From Schaalia sp. ZJ405 (lineage in GTDB: Bacteria > Actinomycetota > Actinomycetes > Actinomycetales > Actinomycetaceae), in NCBI RefSeq assembly GCF_011038885.2, contig NZ_CP064952.1, positions 248,001 through 312,000 of the forward strand: a stretch of 64,000 nt of DNA. Direction: 5' to 3'. Shown here piece by piece: positions 35,297 to 45,098 of the stretch; the first letter of the stretch is position 1; each line of letters starts with the position of its first letter. The notes beneath the pieces are model-generated. The model did not search any database. It was given only the letters and a program-made list of their open reading frames with translations, and had not been told where the DNA came from. A program made the position numbers and the translations under genes.

Positions 35297-35356
35297 TCCC
35301 GCAAGCAGTCGGATGGAAAATCAATCACCAAAGAATAGACATCGAGGAGGATCAGA

Positions 35357-35677
35357 ATGAAGAAGACGATCGTGGAGCTCATTGACGATATCGATGGAAC
35401 CGTTGCGGAAAGGACAGTGCCCTTTGCCTTTAACGGTGTGACCTACGAAATCGATCTGTCATCGGAGCACATCGCCGAGTTCACTCAGGCGATGGAACGC
35501 TGGATCGGTGCGGGACGTCGTACCGGCGGTCGCGTTGTGGTGCGTTCGGGACAGCCGGTTCGTCAGTCGGAGGCATCGAAGATTCGTGAGTGGGCAAAAG
35601 ACAATGGTGTTGAGGTGAACGAACGCGGCAGGATTCCCGCCGCCATCGTCGCTCAATATCGCGCATCGCAGAGCTAA
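35357..35677 (+). CDS. lsr2: Lsr2-family nucleoid-associated xenogeneic silencer
   Basis: The 106-residue protein aligns along its length with Lsr2, the actinobacterial functional analogue of H-NS. The N-terminal dimerisation domain has VELIDDIDG and FNGVTYEIDLSSEHI, and the WIGAGRRTGGR linker follows. The C-terminal DNA-binding domain has ASKIREWAKDNG and NERGRIPA with the AT-hook-like RGR at 90-92. Lsr2 binds the minor groove of AT-rich DNA and silences acquired genes, relevant to the AT-richer IS region at 6.5-9.9 kb. It has its own promoter and terminator. Confidence 0.95.
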   Translation: MKKTIVELIDDIDGTVAERTVPFAFNGVTYEIDLSSEHIAEFTQAMERWIGAGRRTGGRVVVRSGQPVRQSEASKIREWAKDNGVEVNERGRIPAAIVAQYRASQS

Positions 35678-36058
35678 TTCACCTGCGCCCCATCAGGCGT
35701 GCGGCCACCCATTTTGGGGGGCCGCACGCCTTTTTGTTGCTGCATCGATTCCCATGTTTCTTCCCTAAGCAATTGCTCCGGACAATTACTCATCGCGCCG
35801 AGTGAATAGACCCCGGCGATTCACCCTTTGGGAAACCCGTGGTGCAGATGCGTGTCGTCGTCTTTTTCCTCGGATCGTGCGTGGTCACCATCGGTGGCGA
35901 CGTGAGTTGCCTCCACGGGGTCTGGGAACCGCGGCGCATCTGAAACAGGTCCGGGCAATGGCGGGTGTTGTCTTCACTGGGACTGGGAACCGCGCGGCCT
36001 GAGGGGACAGATCTTTTAGCCGATGACAAGCGACACCTTTCGATGGAACAATAGAGGC
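35678..36058. other. Intergenic region between lsr2 and gpmA
   Basis: Holds the lsr2 terminator, an imperfect palindrome AATTGCTCCGGACAATT (35771-35787) and a weak hairpin GTGAAT/ATTCAC near 35802-35824. No gene is seen. Confidence 0.45.
35695..35735 (+). terminator. Terminator of lsr2
   Basis: AGGCGTGCGGCC pairs with GGCCGCACGCCT, extended by CCC/GGG inside, and is followed by TTTTT. Confidence 0.93.
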
Positions 36059-36796
36059 ATGACCTACACATTGGTGCTGCTCCGCCACGGCGAGAGCGAA
36101 TGGAATGCAAAGAATCTGTTCACCGGATGGGTTGACGTCCCGCTGTCTGACAAGGGCCGCGCGGAAGCGTCCCACGGTGGTGAACTCCTCAAGGAATCCG
36201 GTGTCCTTCCGGACCTCCTGTTCACATCGATGCTGCGTCGCGCGATCATGACCGCGAACCTGGCTCTCGATGCCGCTGATCGTCACTGGATCCCCGTTGA
36301 GCGTTCATGGCGCCTCAACGAGCGCCACTACGGCGCTCTCCAAGGCAAGAACAAGAAGGAGATCCGCGACGAATACGGCGAGGATCAGTTCATGCAGTGG
36401 CGCCGTTCCTACGACGTGCCGCCACCGGCGATCGAAGCTGGATCGGAGTTCTCCCAGGATCAGGATCCGCGCTACGCCGGCGAACCAATCCCGATGACCG
36501 AGTGCCTCAAGGATGTCCTTGAGCGTCTCCTTCCCTACTGGGAGGAAACAATCGTTCCGGCAATCAAGACGGGCAAGACCGTGATGATTGCTGCCCACGG
36601 AAATTCGCTGCGCGCGATCGTCAAGCATCTGGATGGAATCTCAGATGACGACATCGCCGGTGTCAACATCCCAACGGGTATTCCGCTGGTTTACGAGCTG
36701 GACGAGGAAACCCTCCAGCCCGTGAAGAAGGGCGGTACGTATCTGGATCCCGAGGCCGAAGCGAAGATCGCGGCTGTCGCTAACCAGGGCAAGTGA
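36059..36796 (+). CDS. gpmA: 2,3-bisphosphoglycerate-dependent phosphoglycerate mutase
   Basis: The 245-residue glycolytic enzyme interconverts 3- and 2-phosphoglycerate. [18 protein letters not shown] contains the catalytic RHG histidine. [29 protein letters not shown] and the second catalytic histidine [14 protein letters not shown] follow, as do SYDVPPP and the C-terminal [15 protein letters not shown] 36059 follows AACAAT and six bases, again close to leaderless geometry, and there is also a GAGG near the start. Confidence 0.97.
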   Translation: MTYTLVLLRHGESEWNAKNLFTGWVDVPLSDKGRAEASHGGELLKESGVLPDLLFTSMLRRAIMTANLALDAADRHWIPVERSWRLNERHYGALQGKNKKEIRDEYGEDQFMQWRRSYDVPPPAIEAGSEFSQDQDPRYAGEPIPMTECLKDVLERLLPYWEETIVPAIKTGKTVMIAAHGNSLRAIVKHLDGISDDDIAGVNIPTGIPLVYELDEETLQPVKKGGTYLDPEAEAKIAAVANQGK

Positions 36797-36848
36797 TCCC
36801 GGGGGCTGTGCACCGTCGGTGTGACAGCCTTCCGCGTTGAACATTTTG

Positions 36849-36888
36849 CGGGTGGTGTCCACGTGAGAACTCACGTGGACACCACCCG
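36849..36888. terminator. Strong bidirectional terminator between gpmA and the MBL gene
   Basis: CGGGTGGTGTCCACGTGAG and CTCACGTGGACACCACCCG form a perfect 19-bp stem with a minimal AA loop between two convergent genes. Confidence 0.88.
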
Positions 36889-36927
36889 TGCTTCTTCTAC
36901 GTGCGGAGGCCGCGCACTCGTCCTCGT

Positions 36928-37704
36928 TCAGTCAGAGGGATTCGGACGCCAGGTCCCCCATTGACCAAGAGGCGTGGTGTCGAGGACATCCCCGACACCG
37001 GCCTCAACGAATGCCCGATACGTATCATCTGGGCCTTCGGTAAAGTGCACCCATTGCGTGTTGTGCACGACGACTACCTGACGTGCCCGAAGAATCGTTG
37101 CCGCCTGGGCTGCTTGGGCTCCCGTCATTGACAGCGGCTGCCCAGCAAATTTCGATGGAACACTCGCACGGCCCGCATGAATGATTGCACCATCACACGG
37201 ACCAAAACGTTCCGCGATATCACGCACAATATCCATCGAGGTGTTGTCGCCGCTGATGTACAGGCGCTGAGTATCGGATTCCAGGACAAATCCGATGACC
37301 TCGCAATTGACGAAACCTCTTTCGTCTCGCGCGCCGTCTTCGGGGCCGTGAATCGCGGGAACGGCATGGATCGTCACTCCACCAATGACGAGGTGCTCAC
37401 CGGCAGCCAGGCCGAACGCATGCTCCCCGACAACAGCCGTCGCGTGATGTGGTGACACTGCATGACGTGCTCCGCGAGCAACATGCAGGCCCAAGGTATC
37501 GAGATTATCGCGATGATCGTGGTGACTGATCAGCGCGACATCAATGGGGCCGAGGTCGTCGACCTCCACTGCCGGGCCCTGCGTTTTGCGAAGGAGTCCG
37601 TAGTCCGTCGGCGGATCGAAAGTTGGATCGGAAATCCACCGGAGCTCACCGCAGTCGAAAAGTACGGTGGGACCACCGATGAGAAGGAAACCGGGTGTAT
37701 GCAT
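36928..37704 (-). CDS. MBL-fold metallo-hydrolase, UlaG-like
   Basis: The 258-residue protein has a metallo-beta-lactamase fold with motif SHHDHRDNLD (an HxDHxDN form of the HxHxDH metal site), a second His in IHAVPAIHG, ISGDNTSM for the acidic ligand and VVVHNTQWVHF near the C-terminus. Members hydrolyse diverse phosphodiester, lactone or ester bonds; the substrate is not evident. No convincing ribosome-binding site precedes ATG 37704. It converges on gpmA and is monocistronic. Confidence 0.83.
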   Translation of the reverse strand: MHTPGFLLIGGPTVLFDCGELRWISDPTFDPPTDYGLLRKTQGPAVEVDDLGPIDVALISHHDHRDNLDTLGLHVARGARHAVSPHHATAVVGEHAFGLAAGEHLVIGGVTIHAVPAIHGPEDGARDERGFVNCEVIGFVLESDTQRLYISGDNTSMDIVRDIAERFGPCDGAIIHAGRASVPSKFAGQPLSMTGAQAAQAATILRARQVVVVHNTQWVHFTEGPDDTYRAFVEAGVGDVLDTTPLGQWGTWRPNPSD

Positions 37705-37824
37705 CCGCGTCTACCGTCCTGACAGTGAATGATTCATTTGAGCGATACCAATGGTGAGGTGGACCCGCAGCGAGAGAGTCCTTTGCGTCCTCCCTTTGGG
37801 AAGCACTGATTGTATCGGGAGGAA

Positions 37825-38847
37825 TCAGAGTTCACTCGCCAGCCAGTCAATGATGTTTTTCGTGGGTTCCGACCGGGCACTTCGCCAACCCGTACCCGCC
37901 CAAAGAGAGAGCCGGTGAGCATCGTGTCGCTTCGCAGCTTCCTTGCGTATAGGCAGCGTTAATTCGCTGAGCGTTGGGAACTCCGATGGAGCGTCACGGT
38001 GACGATCGATAAAGCTATTGCGCAAAGACCGCGCAAGTCTGCCGGTGAATGCCCGTGTGAGAACCGTTTCAGTGAACTGGGCATCCCCCACAGCATCCCG
38101 ATACGTCTGTGAAGTCCCCGCTTCATCTGCCCGGAGCAAAAGCGTCCCAACGGCCACGGACTGAGCACCCGCATCAAGCAGTTCTCGCACCATGAACGGC
38201 CCGTCGACACCGCCGGTTGCAACCACAGGCAGCGTTGTGCGCGACGTAATCGCCAGTACGAGATCGCGAGTGGAACAGTCATGAATTGGCCGCGACACAT
38301 CGAAGGTTGCGCTATGCCCGCCCGCCCTCGGCCCCTGAACAATCAACCCATCGACCCCGAGCTCCTCCGCTGACTGCGCCTCGTCCACCGTCGTCACGGT
38401 TGCCACAACCGTGGACCCGGCAGTTTGTAGTGCTTTGATGCTGTGCGCATCCGGAAGTCCAAAAGTCAGCGACACCACGGGAACGGGGTTCTCAATGAGC
38501 ATCCTGAGTTTCTCGGACCAATGGTCGTCACCGCTGCCGGAAGGAAATGCGAGAGAAATTCCCAGATCCTCGGCGTCTTCTCGGAGCTGGTCACGGTACT
38601 TCTCGACTTTTGCGCGATCGACCGGCACAGACGACGGAACGAAAAGGTTAACGCCGAAGCTCACGCCGAATTGACGCACCTGCGTGATCTCGTCATCAAG
38701 AGCTTGGGGTGTTTTGTATCCGGCAGCAAGGAAAGGAAAAGCACCTGCTTCAGCGGTGGCGCGCGCGAGCGCAACGGTGGAGATTCCGCCTGCCATCGGG
38801 GCGGCAATAAGTGGGAGATCGGAGTGAAAGAGAGAATGAGTATGCAT
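37825..38847 (-). CDS. Nitronate monooxygenase (2-nitropropane dioxygenase family)
   Basis: The 340-residue FMN-binding TIM-barrel protein has LIAAPMAGGIST at the N-terminus, FGVNLFVPSS, VSLTFGLPD, VQGPRAGGHSATFD and VVATGGVDGPFMVRELL, which are family landmarks for FMN binding and catalysis. It oxidises alkyl nitronates, detoxifying propionate-3-nitronate-like compounds. ATG 38847 follows GGGAGGA. It diverges from a LysR regulator whose start is 118 bases away, which probably controls it. Confidence 0.9.
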   Translation of the reverse strand: MHTHSLFHSDLPLIAAPMAGGISTVALARATAEAGAFPFLAAGYKTPQALDDEITQVRQFGVSFGVNLFVPSSVPVDRAKVEKYRDQLREDAEDLGISLAFPSGSGDDHWSEKLRMLIENPVPVVSLTFGLPDAHSIKALQTAGSTVVATVTTVDEAQSAEELGVDGLIVQGPRAGGHSATFDVSRPIHDCSTRDLVLAITSRTTLPVVATGGVDGPFMVRELLDAGAQSVAVGTLLLRADEAGTSQTYRDAVGDAQFTETVLTRAFTGRLARSLRNSFIDRHRDAPSEFPTLSELTLPIRKEAAKRHDAHRLSLWAGTGWRSARSEPTKNIIDWLASEL

Positions 38848-38965
38848 GAGTCCTCCCGGGGTGAATGAGAATGTTTCCGCGCAGTCAACAACGGGCACTT
38901 TTGAGATTAGAGAATGTGTTGACGGGAAGGAAATGCCGGGTGGACATGACCTATGCTCAGTGAGT

Positions 38966-39874
38966 ATGACGGTGAATCGTGAGGGAGATGTTGAACTCAG
39001 GCATCTGCGTGCCTTTGTTGCCGTTGCGCGCACACTGTCGATGACCGCTGCCAGCCGCGAACTCCACATCACGCAGCCGGCGCTGACACGGACGATTCAA
39101 CAACTTGAACGCGTTCTCGGTGTGCAGCTCTTCGACCGATCGCCGCAGCATTTCGCGCTCACTCAATCAGGTCAATTCCTCAACGAAAAAGCTCAGCGGA
39201 TCCTTTCCGACGTCAACGCGATGATTGACGGTGTGCGTGGGTTTCAGCGCGTACGCATCGGATTTTCCTGGGCGTTGCCCTACCCGTGGATGACCGATGT
39301 TGTTGACGCTTTCGAGGCGCTCACCGGTGCCTCAATTCAGCTTCTTCGCCACGATGACGTCCTGGGGAGCCTGCGCCGTGGCGAGGTCGACGTTGCTCTG
39401 AGTCGTTACGAGGCACAAGTTGACGATGTGCGATCACTGGTTATTCATTCTGAGCAGCGGGTTGCTGCGGTGAGTAAGCGCCTGCCGCTGAGTGGTCGTG
39501 ACCGACTCGACTGGGATGAACTCAGGGATTTTCCGGTGGTGATTAACAAACTCAGTGGAAGCACTCAGCCAGAATTGTGGGACGACCCGCTCCCTCCAGA
39601 ACGCATCGTCAGCTGTGAGAGCTACGACGAATGGGAAGCGCTGATCGCCGCGGGTCGCGGAGTGGGGGCAATCGGACAATCGGCGGCGTGCGCAAAACCA
39701 CATCCGGGGATCGTGTATCTTCCCCTGAATGGGGCGCCGATGACGACGCTACGGTTATTTATTCTGGCCGGACACATTCCCCCGCTCGTGGGCACCTTCA
39801 TTGAGATCGCTTCGCAAACCCCGTTCTCGGTGGCGTCGACGTGGTCAACGTCTGTTGCCTTAGATGATGAATAA
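38966..39874 (+). CDS. LysR-family transcriptional regulator
   Basis: The 302-residue regulator starts with the helix-turn-helix (LRHLRAFVAVARTLSMTAAS, ELHITQPALTRTIQQLE, LGVQLFDRS). A linker helix and a type-2 periplasmic-binding-protein effector domain follow (VRIGFSWALPYPWM, LRRGEVDVALSRY). ATG 38966 lies 8 nt after TATGCT, nearly leaderless. LysR genes typically regulate the divergent neighbour, here the nitronate monooxygenase; the inducer is unknown. Confidence 0.92.
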   Translation: MTVNREGDVELRHLRAFVAVARTLSMTAASRELHITQPALTRTIQQLERVLGVQLFDRSPQHFALTQSGQFLNEKAQRILSDVNAMIDGVRGFQRVRIGFSWALPYPWMTDVVDAFEALTGASIQLLRHDDVLGSLRRGEVDVALSRYEAQVDDVRSLVIHSEQRVAAVSKRLPLSGRDRLDWDELRDFPVVINKLSGSTQPELWDDPLPPERIVSCESYDEWEALIAAGRGVGAIGQSAACAKPHPGIVYLPLNGAPMTTLRLFILAGHIPPLVGTFIEIASQTPFSVASTWSTSVALDDE

Positions 39875-39964
39875 ACGACGAAAGAGAGCCGATGTTGAGC
39901 AGTCCGATAACCGTGACTGCGTGCGAGGGTGATCATGAGCGGACGTGGTCAAGGCCAGACGCCA

Positions 39965-40000
39965 GCGGCTCGTGACTGCGCGGTCGCCGTCACGAGCCGC
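39965..40000 (+). terminator. Terminator after the LysR gene
   Basis: GCGGCTCGTGAC pairs perfectly with GTCACGAGCCGC (12 bp, loop of 12), about 90 bases after the stop. Confidence 0.78.
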
Positions 40001-40070
40001 GGTCTAAGGAACCGCCTGTCCCTGTGATCCCCTTGACTTCAAGTTCACTTGAGGTCTTAGGCTCACTCAT

Positions 40071-40727
40071 GTGAAGAAACACGCCGTCGGTCATCCGTCA
40101 GGATCTGCTCCGTGGAGAGTTCACCTGAGCATGATCCTCGTAGCTGTGGCCGCGATCCTGCTGCCTGGATGCGGTGGCACGCAACCGGAATCGCCACTAA
40201 GCGAAGAACCTCAGCTTCACGCGCCCCAGTCAATGCCATCACAGCAATCAGGACGTGTCCCAGATCAGAAGAAGGGGCCTGAGTCTGGAGAGTCTCCTCA
40301 GCCGCTGACAGGAGACAATGAAGAAACAACGACCGGATCGGGAGACAATATGCGCGAGACTTTGGTGATGACAGCCAACGGGCAGGAACTCCTCGTGGAC
40401 TGGGAAGATAACGACTCCGTGAGGAATCTCGCCGCGTTGGTTGCTCAGAGTCCTGTGACCGTGGAACTGACTCCCTACGGAGGATTTGAGCTCGTTGGGG
40501 ATCTCCCGTGGTCTGTGACAAGCAATGATCGTGCTCTGGCGGCAACAAGCGGCGACATTCTGCTCTACCAATCACGCAGCCTCGTTCTCATGCTCGGCGA
40601 AAACCAATGGTCGTACACGCGTCTGGGACGCCTTCGGCCTCAGTCACTGGAGGTGCTTGGGTCGATGAGTCCTGGGGCGCCTAGCGCGGGTGCATCGCTC
40701 GTCGTGCAGCTGAGCGCTCGGGCGTAA
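40071..40727 (+). CDS. Lipoprotein with cyclophilin-like domain
   Basis: The 218-residue protein has a signal peptide ending in a lipobox, AILLPGC, so it should be lipid-anchored outside the membrane. A Pro/Ser/Glu-rich spacer (about residues 36-95) follows. The C-terminal domain resembles the bacterial cyclophilin-like fold: RETLVMTANGQELLVDWEDN, TVELTPYGGFELVGDLPWS, GDILLYQSRSLVLMLGE and YTRLGRL. The function of that fold family is not established. GTG 40071 lies 7 nt after TAGGCT (40058-40063), with TTGACT further upstream, so probably leaderless. Confidence 0.8.
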   Translation: MKKHAVGHPSGSAPWRVHLSMILVAVAAILLPGCGGTQPESPLSEEPQLHAPQSMPSQQSGRVPDQKKGPESGESPQPLTGDNEETTTGSGDNMRETLVMTANGQELLVDWEDNDSVRNLAALVAQSPVTVELTPYGGFELVGDLPWSVTSNDRALAATSGDILLYQSRSLVLMLGENQWSYTRLGRLRPQSLEVLGSMSPGAPSAGASLVVQLSARA

Positions 40728-40875
40728 GTCTGTGTCGTTGAATAGTCAGTGGACGTACAGCCCGACCGCAGGGTGCAAGTCGTGAGCGTCTACGGCCTTG
40801 GCAAGCAGCGGCGGCCTCGTCCATTGAGAAGAACCTGTGAGAAGAACTGTTGACCCTCAAGAAAGGACAATTCGC

Positions 40876-41457
40876 GTGGATGTCTCAACATTTCGTCAGC
40901 TGATGGACGAGCGCTGCGCTCTTGAACCGGGTACCGAGGCAATGCGCTTCATGCACGAGAAGGCGAACCGTGCCCGCCGCCTCTGCCAGAAAATTAATTC
41001 CTCCGAGTTTGACGAGGACGAAATCCGCGCCATTCTCCGCGACGTCACGCAATCACCTGTCCCGGAGTCCACAACGATCCTCCCGCCGGTCACCCTTGAC
41101 TGCGGGGTGAACTTTCACGTTGGCGAGGGCGTCTTCATCAATGCGGGATGCAGCTTCCAGGACCAGGGTGGCGTGTGGATTGGAAACCGCACACTCATCG
41201 GCCATCAGGTCGTCATCGCGACCCTCAACCACGACGAAGATCCCACCCAGCGCGGCATCCTTCATCCCGCTCCGGTGATTATCGAGGACGATGTCTGGGT
41301 TGGTGCGCATGCCACGATCCTTGGGGGCGTGACCATTGGCCGGGGCGCAATCATTGCGGCTGGAGCTGTTGTGACGAAGGATGTGGCTCCTGGGATGATC
41401 GTTGCGGGTGTTCCCGCTGCTCCGATTCGTCGGGTCACCTCGGCGGAGAAGATCTGA
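40876..41457 (+). CDS. Hexapeptide-repeat O-acetyltransferase (maltose/galactoside acetyltransferase-like)
   Basis: The 193-residue protein has the N-terminal Mac-type helical segment (MRFMHEKANRARRLCQKIN) and a left-handed beta-helix of hexapeptide repeats (VGEGVFINAGCSF, VWIGNRTLIGHQVVIATLNH, VWVGAHATILGGVTIGRGAIIAAGAVVTKDV, ending AGVPAAPIR). The family transfers acetyl from acetyl-CoA to sugars; His in ATLNHDED is the likely catalytic base. GTG 40876 follows AAAGGA; an upstream GTG at 40837 is an alternative. Acceptor unknown. Confidence 0.88.
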   Translation: MDVSTFRQLMDERCALEPGTEAMRFMHEKANRARRLCQKINSSEFDEDEIRAILRDVTQSPVPESTTILPPVTLDCGVNFHVGEGVFINAGCSFQDQGGVWIGNRTLIGHQVVIATLNHDEDPTQRGILHPAPVIIEDDVWVGAHATILGGVTIGRGAIIAAGAVVTKDVAPGMIVAGVPAAPIRRVTSAEKI

Positions 41458-41528
41458 GAGTCCACGGCACTGATGTGAGTGGATGGTAGAATAGGTCCTG
41501 CTATTGACAGAATGCAGGGAGAAACTCG

Positions 41529-42098
41529 ATGTCGTTCGAAATTGGTCAGACCGTCGTCTATCCGCACCACGGTGCTGCCACGATCGAGGAAATCTCTACT
41601 CGAACAATTAAGGGCGAGGAACGTATCTACCTGACCCTCCGCGTGAACCAAGGTGACCTGACGATCCAGGTTCCGGCCGACAACGTGGACCTCGTGGGGT
41701 TGCGTGATGTCGTTGACGAGGGCGGTTTAGAAGAGGTCCTGTCAGTTCTGCGCGCCCCCTACATCGAGGAGCCAACGAACTGGTCACGCCGCTTTAAGGC
41801 AAACCAGGAAAAGATCGCAACGGGCAATATCGTCAAAGTTGCGGAAGTTGTTCGTGACCTCACCCGTCGTGACGAAGAGAAAAAACTGTCAACCGGTGAG
41901 AAGCGGATGCTGACGAAGGCCCGCAACATTCTGACCTCTGAACTTGCATTGGCACGAGATATCGACAAGAGCGCTGCAATGATTCGCCTCGATGAGATTC
42001 TTGCAGAGGGACACGCCGCGAGCGCTGACGCCGATGCTTCCGGTGCTTCGGACCAGGATGGGGCCGAGGACGCAGCTGAGAAGTCCTCTCAGGAGTGA
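41529..42098 (+). CDS. carD: CarD-family RNA polymerase-binding transcription factor
   Basis: The 189-residue protein has the N-terminal Tudor-like RNAP-interaction domain ([36 protein letters not shown]) and the helical DNA-binding domain with the conserved [31 protein letters not shown]. CarD stabilises the open promoter complex, notably at rRNA promoters, in actinobacteria. An acidic Ala/Asp/Ser tail follows residue 160. An AGGGAGA site precedes the ATG. It overlaps ispD by four bases, as in mycobacteria. Confidence 0.95.
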   Translation: MSFEIGQTVVYPHHGAATIEEISTRTIKGEERIYLTLRVNQGDLTIQVPADNVDLVGLRDVVDEGGLEEVLSVLRAPYIEEPTNWSRRFKANQEKIATGNIVKVAEVVRDLTRRDEEKKLSTGEKRMLTKARNILTSELALARDIDKSAAMIRLDEILAEGHAASADADASGASDQDGAEDAAEKSSQE

Positions 42099-42874
42099 GC
42101 CCGAGCTGCCTGGCGGTTCTCACCGCCGCTGGATCGGGGACCCGCCTCGGGTGCGATGGGCCGAAGGCTTTAGTTCCCGTCGGTGGTGTCCCGATGGTTG
42201 TCAGGGCCGTCAACGGATTGGTGGCTGCCGGAGTGGATGGCATTGTCATCACAGCTCCCCTAGAAGCAATTGACGATTTTCGTCGGCTTTTCCCCGGTGG
42301 TGTTGCCGGGGTGGCGGGCGAGCGACATGTGCCTTTGGTTCCAGTGGACATCGTGGCAGGATCCCAGGCCTCTCGGCAGGCATCGGTTGCCCTGGGTCTT
42401 GAGGGGCTGCGTGACATGAGTGAGAGCCGCGGACTTGACCTCGTTGATGACTCTGTTGTCCTCATTCACGATGCGGCACGATGCCTGACTCCCGTCGAAG
42501 CGATTCGGCGCGTGATCGATGCGGTGGAACAGGGGTATCACGCGGTCATCCCAACGATTCCCGTGTCGGACACTCTCAAACGTGTTGGTGACGCGAAAGG
42601 GCAGGAGAGTGCCCCTCGGCCCGTGCATCAAACAGTTGACCGATCCAGCTTGGTTGCTGTCCAAACTCCGCAGGGTTTCACTTGGAAAGTGATTTCCGCC
42701 GCTCATGAACGAGGGGCTTCCCGCTCGGCCTCGGAAATAACTGCGGCAACGGACGACGCCGGGCTTGTTGAGGAGATGGGCGGCATTGTGTACGTCGTTG
42801 ACGGTGACCATCTGTCGCTGAAAGTGACCACGGCTCTTGACTTGACCCTCGCGGAGGTCCTCATTACCCGGTGA
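42095..42874 (+). CDS. ispD: 2-C-methyl-D-erythritol 4-phosphate cytidylyltransferase
   Basis: The 259-residue enzyme of the non-mevalonate isoprenoid pathway makes CDP-methylerythritol. [23 protein letters not shown] is the nucleotide-binding motif. [36 protein letters not shown] and [12 protein letters not shown] follow in the usual order. GTG 42095 overlaps the carD stop, so translation is coupled. It lacks the usual ispF neighbour, which is 1.5 kb away on the other strand. Confidence 0.94.
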   Translation: MSPSCLAVLTAAGSGTRLGCDGPKALVPVGGVPMVVRAVNGLVAAGVDGIVITAPLEAIDDFRRLFPGGVAGVAGERHVPLVPVDIVAGSQASRQASVALGLEGLRDMSESRGLDLVDDSVVLIHDAARCLTPVEAIRRVIDAVEQGYHAVIPTIPVSDTLKRVGDAKGQESAPRPVHQTVDRSSLVAVQTPQGFTWKVISAAHERGASRSASEITAATDDAGLVEEMGGIVYVVDGDHLSLKVTTALDLTLAEVLITR

Positions 42875-42967
42875 CAGTTGGCTGTGGGAATGTTACGAGC
42901 CGGCTCAGGCGTGGTACATTCAGGCCGGGCCTTCGGGCAGGAACTCGGACATCCTAAGGAGAAGGAC

Positions 42968-44338
42968 ATGTCCACTCTCGACACAGCGAATGTTGACGTC
43001 AAGCAGGCGTCAACGAAGCTTCTCACGCGACCCATCATTGAATGGTCCCTGTGGGATTGGGGTTCTGCGGCATTCAACGCAGTTGCCACAACTTTCGTCT
43101 TTTCCACCTACTTAACGTCCGACGGAGTTTTCACCGACTCGGGGACAGCGAATTCGTACCTGTCGCTGGGATTAACCATTGCGGGACTCTTCATCGCCTT
43201 GCTTGCGCCGATCACGGGGCAACGTGCTGACCGTAAGGGCAAGGGTGGTCTCCTGCTTGGATGGTTCACCGGAGCCGTTGTCATCTGCATGCTCGCGATG
43301 TTCTTCGTTGCACCCGAATCGGCGATGGGCCCCGAGGCTTCGCTGTGGCTGGGTATCGCGCTCCTCGGCCTCGGCAATGTCTTTTTTGAGTTCGCCTCGG
43401 TCAACTACAACGCGATGCTCAATCACCTCGCAGCGAAGAAAGACATGGGACGTATCTCCGGCCTGGGCTGGGGCATGGGCTATGTCGGCGGCATCGTGCT
43501 GCTCCTCATCCTCTACGTTGGACTCATCGGCCCGAACCTCCTGGGGGTTTCCACGGCGAACGGCTTGAACATCCGTATCGCTATGGTCATCGCCGCACTG
43601 TGGTTTGGAGGATTCGCGCTCCCCGTTATTCTTCGCCCTCCGAAACCCCGGGTCGTCCAGCACAACGATTCTGCTGAGTCCCTGGTGGATTCGTATCGCC
43701 TGCTGTGGAAAACAGTGAAGTCCCTGGCTAAAGATGCCCCTCACACGATGTTCTTCCTCATCGCTTCGGCGGTGTTCCGTGACGGACTCGCCGGCGTCTT
43801 CACGTTCGGAGCGATCATCGCCCGGACAGCCTTTGGTTTCAGTCCCGGTGACATCATGATCTTCGCGATCGCTGCGAACGTTGTTGCGGGCTTGGCAACG
43901 ATTGCTTTTGGTGCCATTGACGACTGGATCGGCCCGAAGAAAGTGATTCTTGCGTCGCTGATCTGCATGGTTGCTGCCGGCCTCGGAGTGTTCTTCCTCC
44001 ACGACCGCGGAGCCATTGTCTTCTGGATTCTCGGCTTGGTCCTGTGCGTCTTCGTGGGTCCGGTCCAATCGGCATCCCGGTCGTTCCTTGGCCGCATGAT
44101 CCCTGAGGGGCGTGAGGGCGAGGTCTTCGGCCTCTACGCAACAACGGGTCGAGCCGTGTCCTTCATGGCTCCCGCGATGTACGGTGTCTTCCTTCAGATC
44201 GGTCGGGCCATGCAGACTGATCCGAATGCGGACTACACCTACTGGGGGATTCTCGGCATCGTCCTCGTGCTCCTCGTTGGCCTCGCTCTCACGATCCCGG
44301 TGAAAGCTGATCAGGCTCATCTCGATTCGTTGACGTGA
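42968..44338 (+). CDS. MFS transporter, UMF1/Atg22-like
   Basis: The 456-residue protein has about 12 membrane spans. LWDWGSAAFNAVATTFVFSTY at the N-terminus, GFVFFEFASVNYNAML-like and GRISGLGWGMGYVGG segments are typical of the UMF1/Atg22-like branch. A central hydrophilic loop follows PPKPR. ATG 42968 follows AAGGAG. The transported compound is unknown; Atg22 relatives in yeast export amino acids from the vacuole. It lies between ispD and the inverted ispF, where actinobacteria normally have none. Confidence 0.85.
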   Translation: MSTLDTANVDVKQASTKLLTRPIIEWSLWDWGSAAFNAVATTFVFSTYLTSDGVFTDSGTANSYLSLGLTIAGLFIALLAPITGQRADRKGKGGLLLGWFTGAVVICMLAMFFVAPESAMGPEASLWLGIALLGLGNVFFEFASVNYNAMLNHLAAKKDMGRISGLGWGMGYVGGIVLLLILYVGLIGPNLLGVSTANGLNIRIAMVIAALWFGGFALPVILRPPKPRVVQHNDSAESLVDSYRLLWKTVKSLAKDAPHTMFFLIASAVFRDGLAGVFTFGAIIARTAFGFSPGDIMIFAIAANVVAGLATIAFGAIDDWIGPKKVILASLICMVAAGLGVFFLHDRGAIVFWILGLVLCVFVGPVQSASRSFLGRMIPEGREGEVFGLYATTGRAVSFMAPAMYGVFLQIGRAMQTDPNADYTYWGILGIVLVLLVGLALTIPVKADQAHLDSLT

Positions 44339-44396
44339 CCCTGACGCGTTAACGCGAGCTGTCCACACCCGCTGATGTGAGTCTCCCCTGCGGTTC

Positions 44397-44942
44397 TTAG
44401 GACCGAGCGACCAAGGCAACAGCGGATGCTGCCAGCCCTTCTGCGCGCCCAGTGAATCCCAAGCCGTCCGTTGTTGTGGCGCACACGTGAACGGGAGCGC
44501 CAACGATTTCGCTCATACGCCTACAGGCTTCAGGCAGGCGCGCAGTCATCCGAGGTTTCTTCCCGATGACCTGCACGGTGACATTCCCGATGACCCATCC
44601 AGCCTCGGCCACCATGCGCCGCACCTCGGTGAGGAACTGTTCCCCGGAAGCATTGGCCCATTCGGGGCGGGACGTGCCGAAGATCGTTCCCATATCGCCC
44701 AGCCCTGTTGCGGCAAGGATCGCGTCGCACACGGCGTGGGCGGCAACGTCGCCGTCAGAATGTCCGCTCAGAGGCGTTTCGCCAGGCCATTGCAGGCAAG
44801 CAAGCATCAGCGGTGCCGCGTCGATTCCCCCGGTCTCTTCTCGTGACGAGGACGAGGCGGCACGTTCCTCCTCAGTGGCGAAGGCGTGAACGTCGATTGC
44901 TTGGCCGACGCGGAAAGGGAAAGATTCTGAGGACATGGTCAT
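44397..44942 (-). CDS. ispF: 2-C-methyl-D-erythritol 2,4-cyclodiphosphate synthase
   Basis: The 181-residue zinc enzyme forms the cyclic diphosphate in the non-mevalonate pathway. Zinc ligands lie in AIDVHAF and [40 protein letters not shown] closes the protein. The loop between DVHAF and GHSD is about 17 residues longer than in the E. coli enzyme and contains [10 protein letters not shown], encoded by a copy of the dispersed repeat (44845-44854). The minus-strand ATG at 44942 is 6 nt after TACTCT, so probably leaderless. It is inverted relative to ispD. Confidence 0.94.
   Translation of the reverse strand: MTMSSESFPFRVGQAIDVHAFATEEERAASSSSREETGGIDAAPLMLACLQWPGETPLSGHSDGDVAAHAVCDAILAATGLGDMGTIFGTSRPEWANASGEQFLTEVRRMVAEAGWVIGNVTVQVIGKKPRMTARLPEACRRMSEIVGAPVHVCATTTDGLGFTGRAEGLAASAVALVARS
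44845..44854 (-). repeat. Dispersed repeat inside ispF
   Basis: An exact 10-mer core read in frame as Ser codons within an extra loop of IspF. Confidence 0.6.
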
Positions 44943-45098
44943 GAGGCCAGAGTAATCGTTTCTGGCGGTGGAGTGCTCACACTGCACGGGTGGCTCGGAT
45001 GCTCGGACTGAAGACTGGTCATCTGCAACCGCCGGAGATCAGAGGTCCTCTTTCGGACAGCCACTCAAACAGTTGACGGTGACAGATAGGATCAATGT

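Larger units (their letters stand above)
34800..35356. other. Regulatory region between marR and lsr2
   Basis: These 557 bases hold AT-rich sequence near marR, a near-consensus promoter with an embedded palindrome, a run of ten G residues (34999-35008), a second promoter for lsr2, and no confident gene. A 28-codon frame at 35012 (MWSSFMTLTCLFALLCGRE...) is the only hint of a peptide. Confidence 0.5.

Noticed and set aside
43172..44503. 443-residue minus-strand frame opposite the MFS gene
   Set aside because: Its charged, repetitive composition is what the complement of a hydrophobic transporter gives. The plus strand has the real membrane protein.
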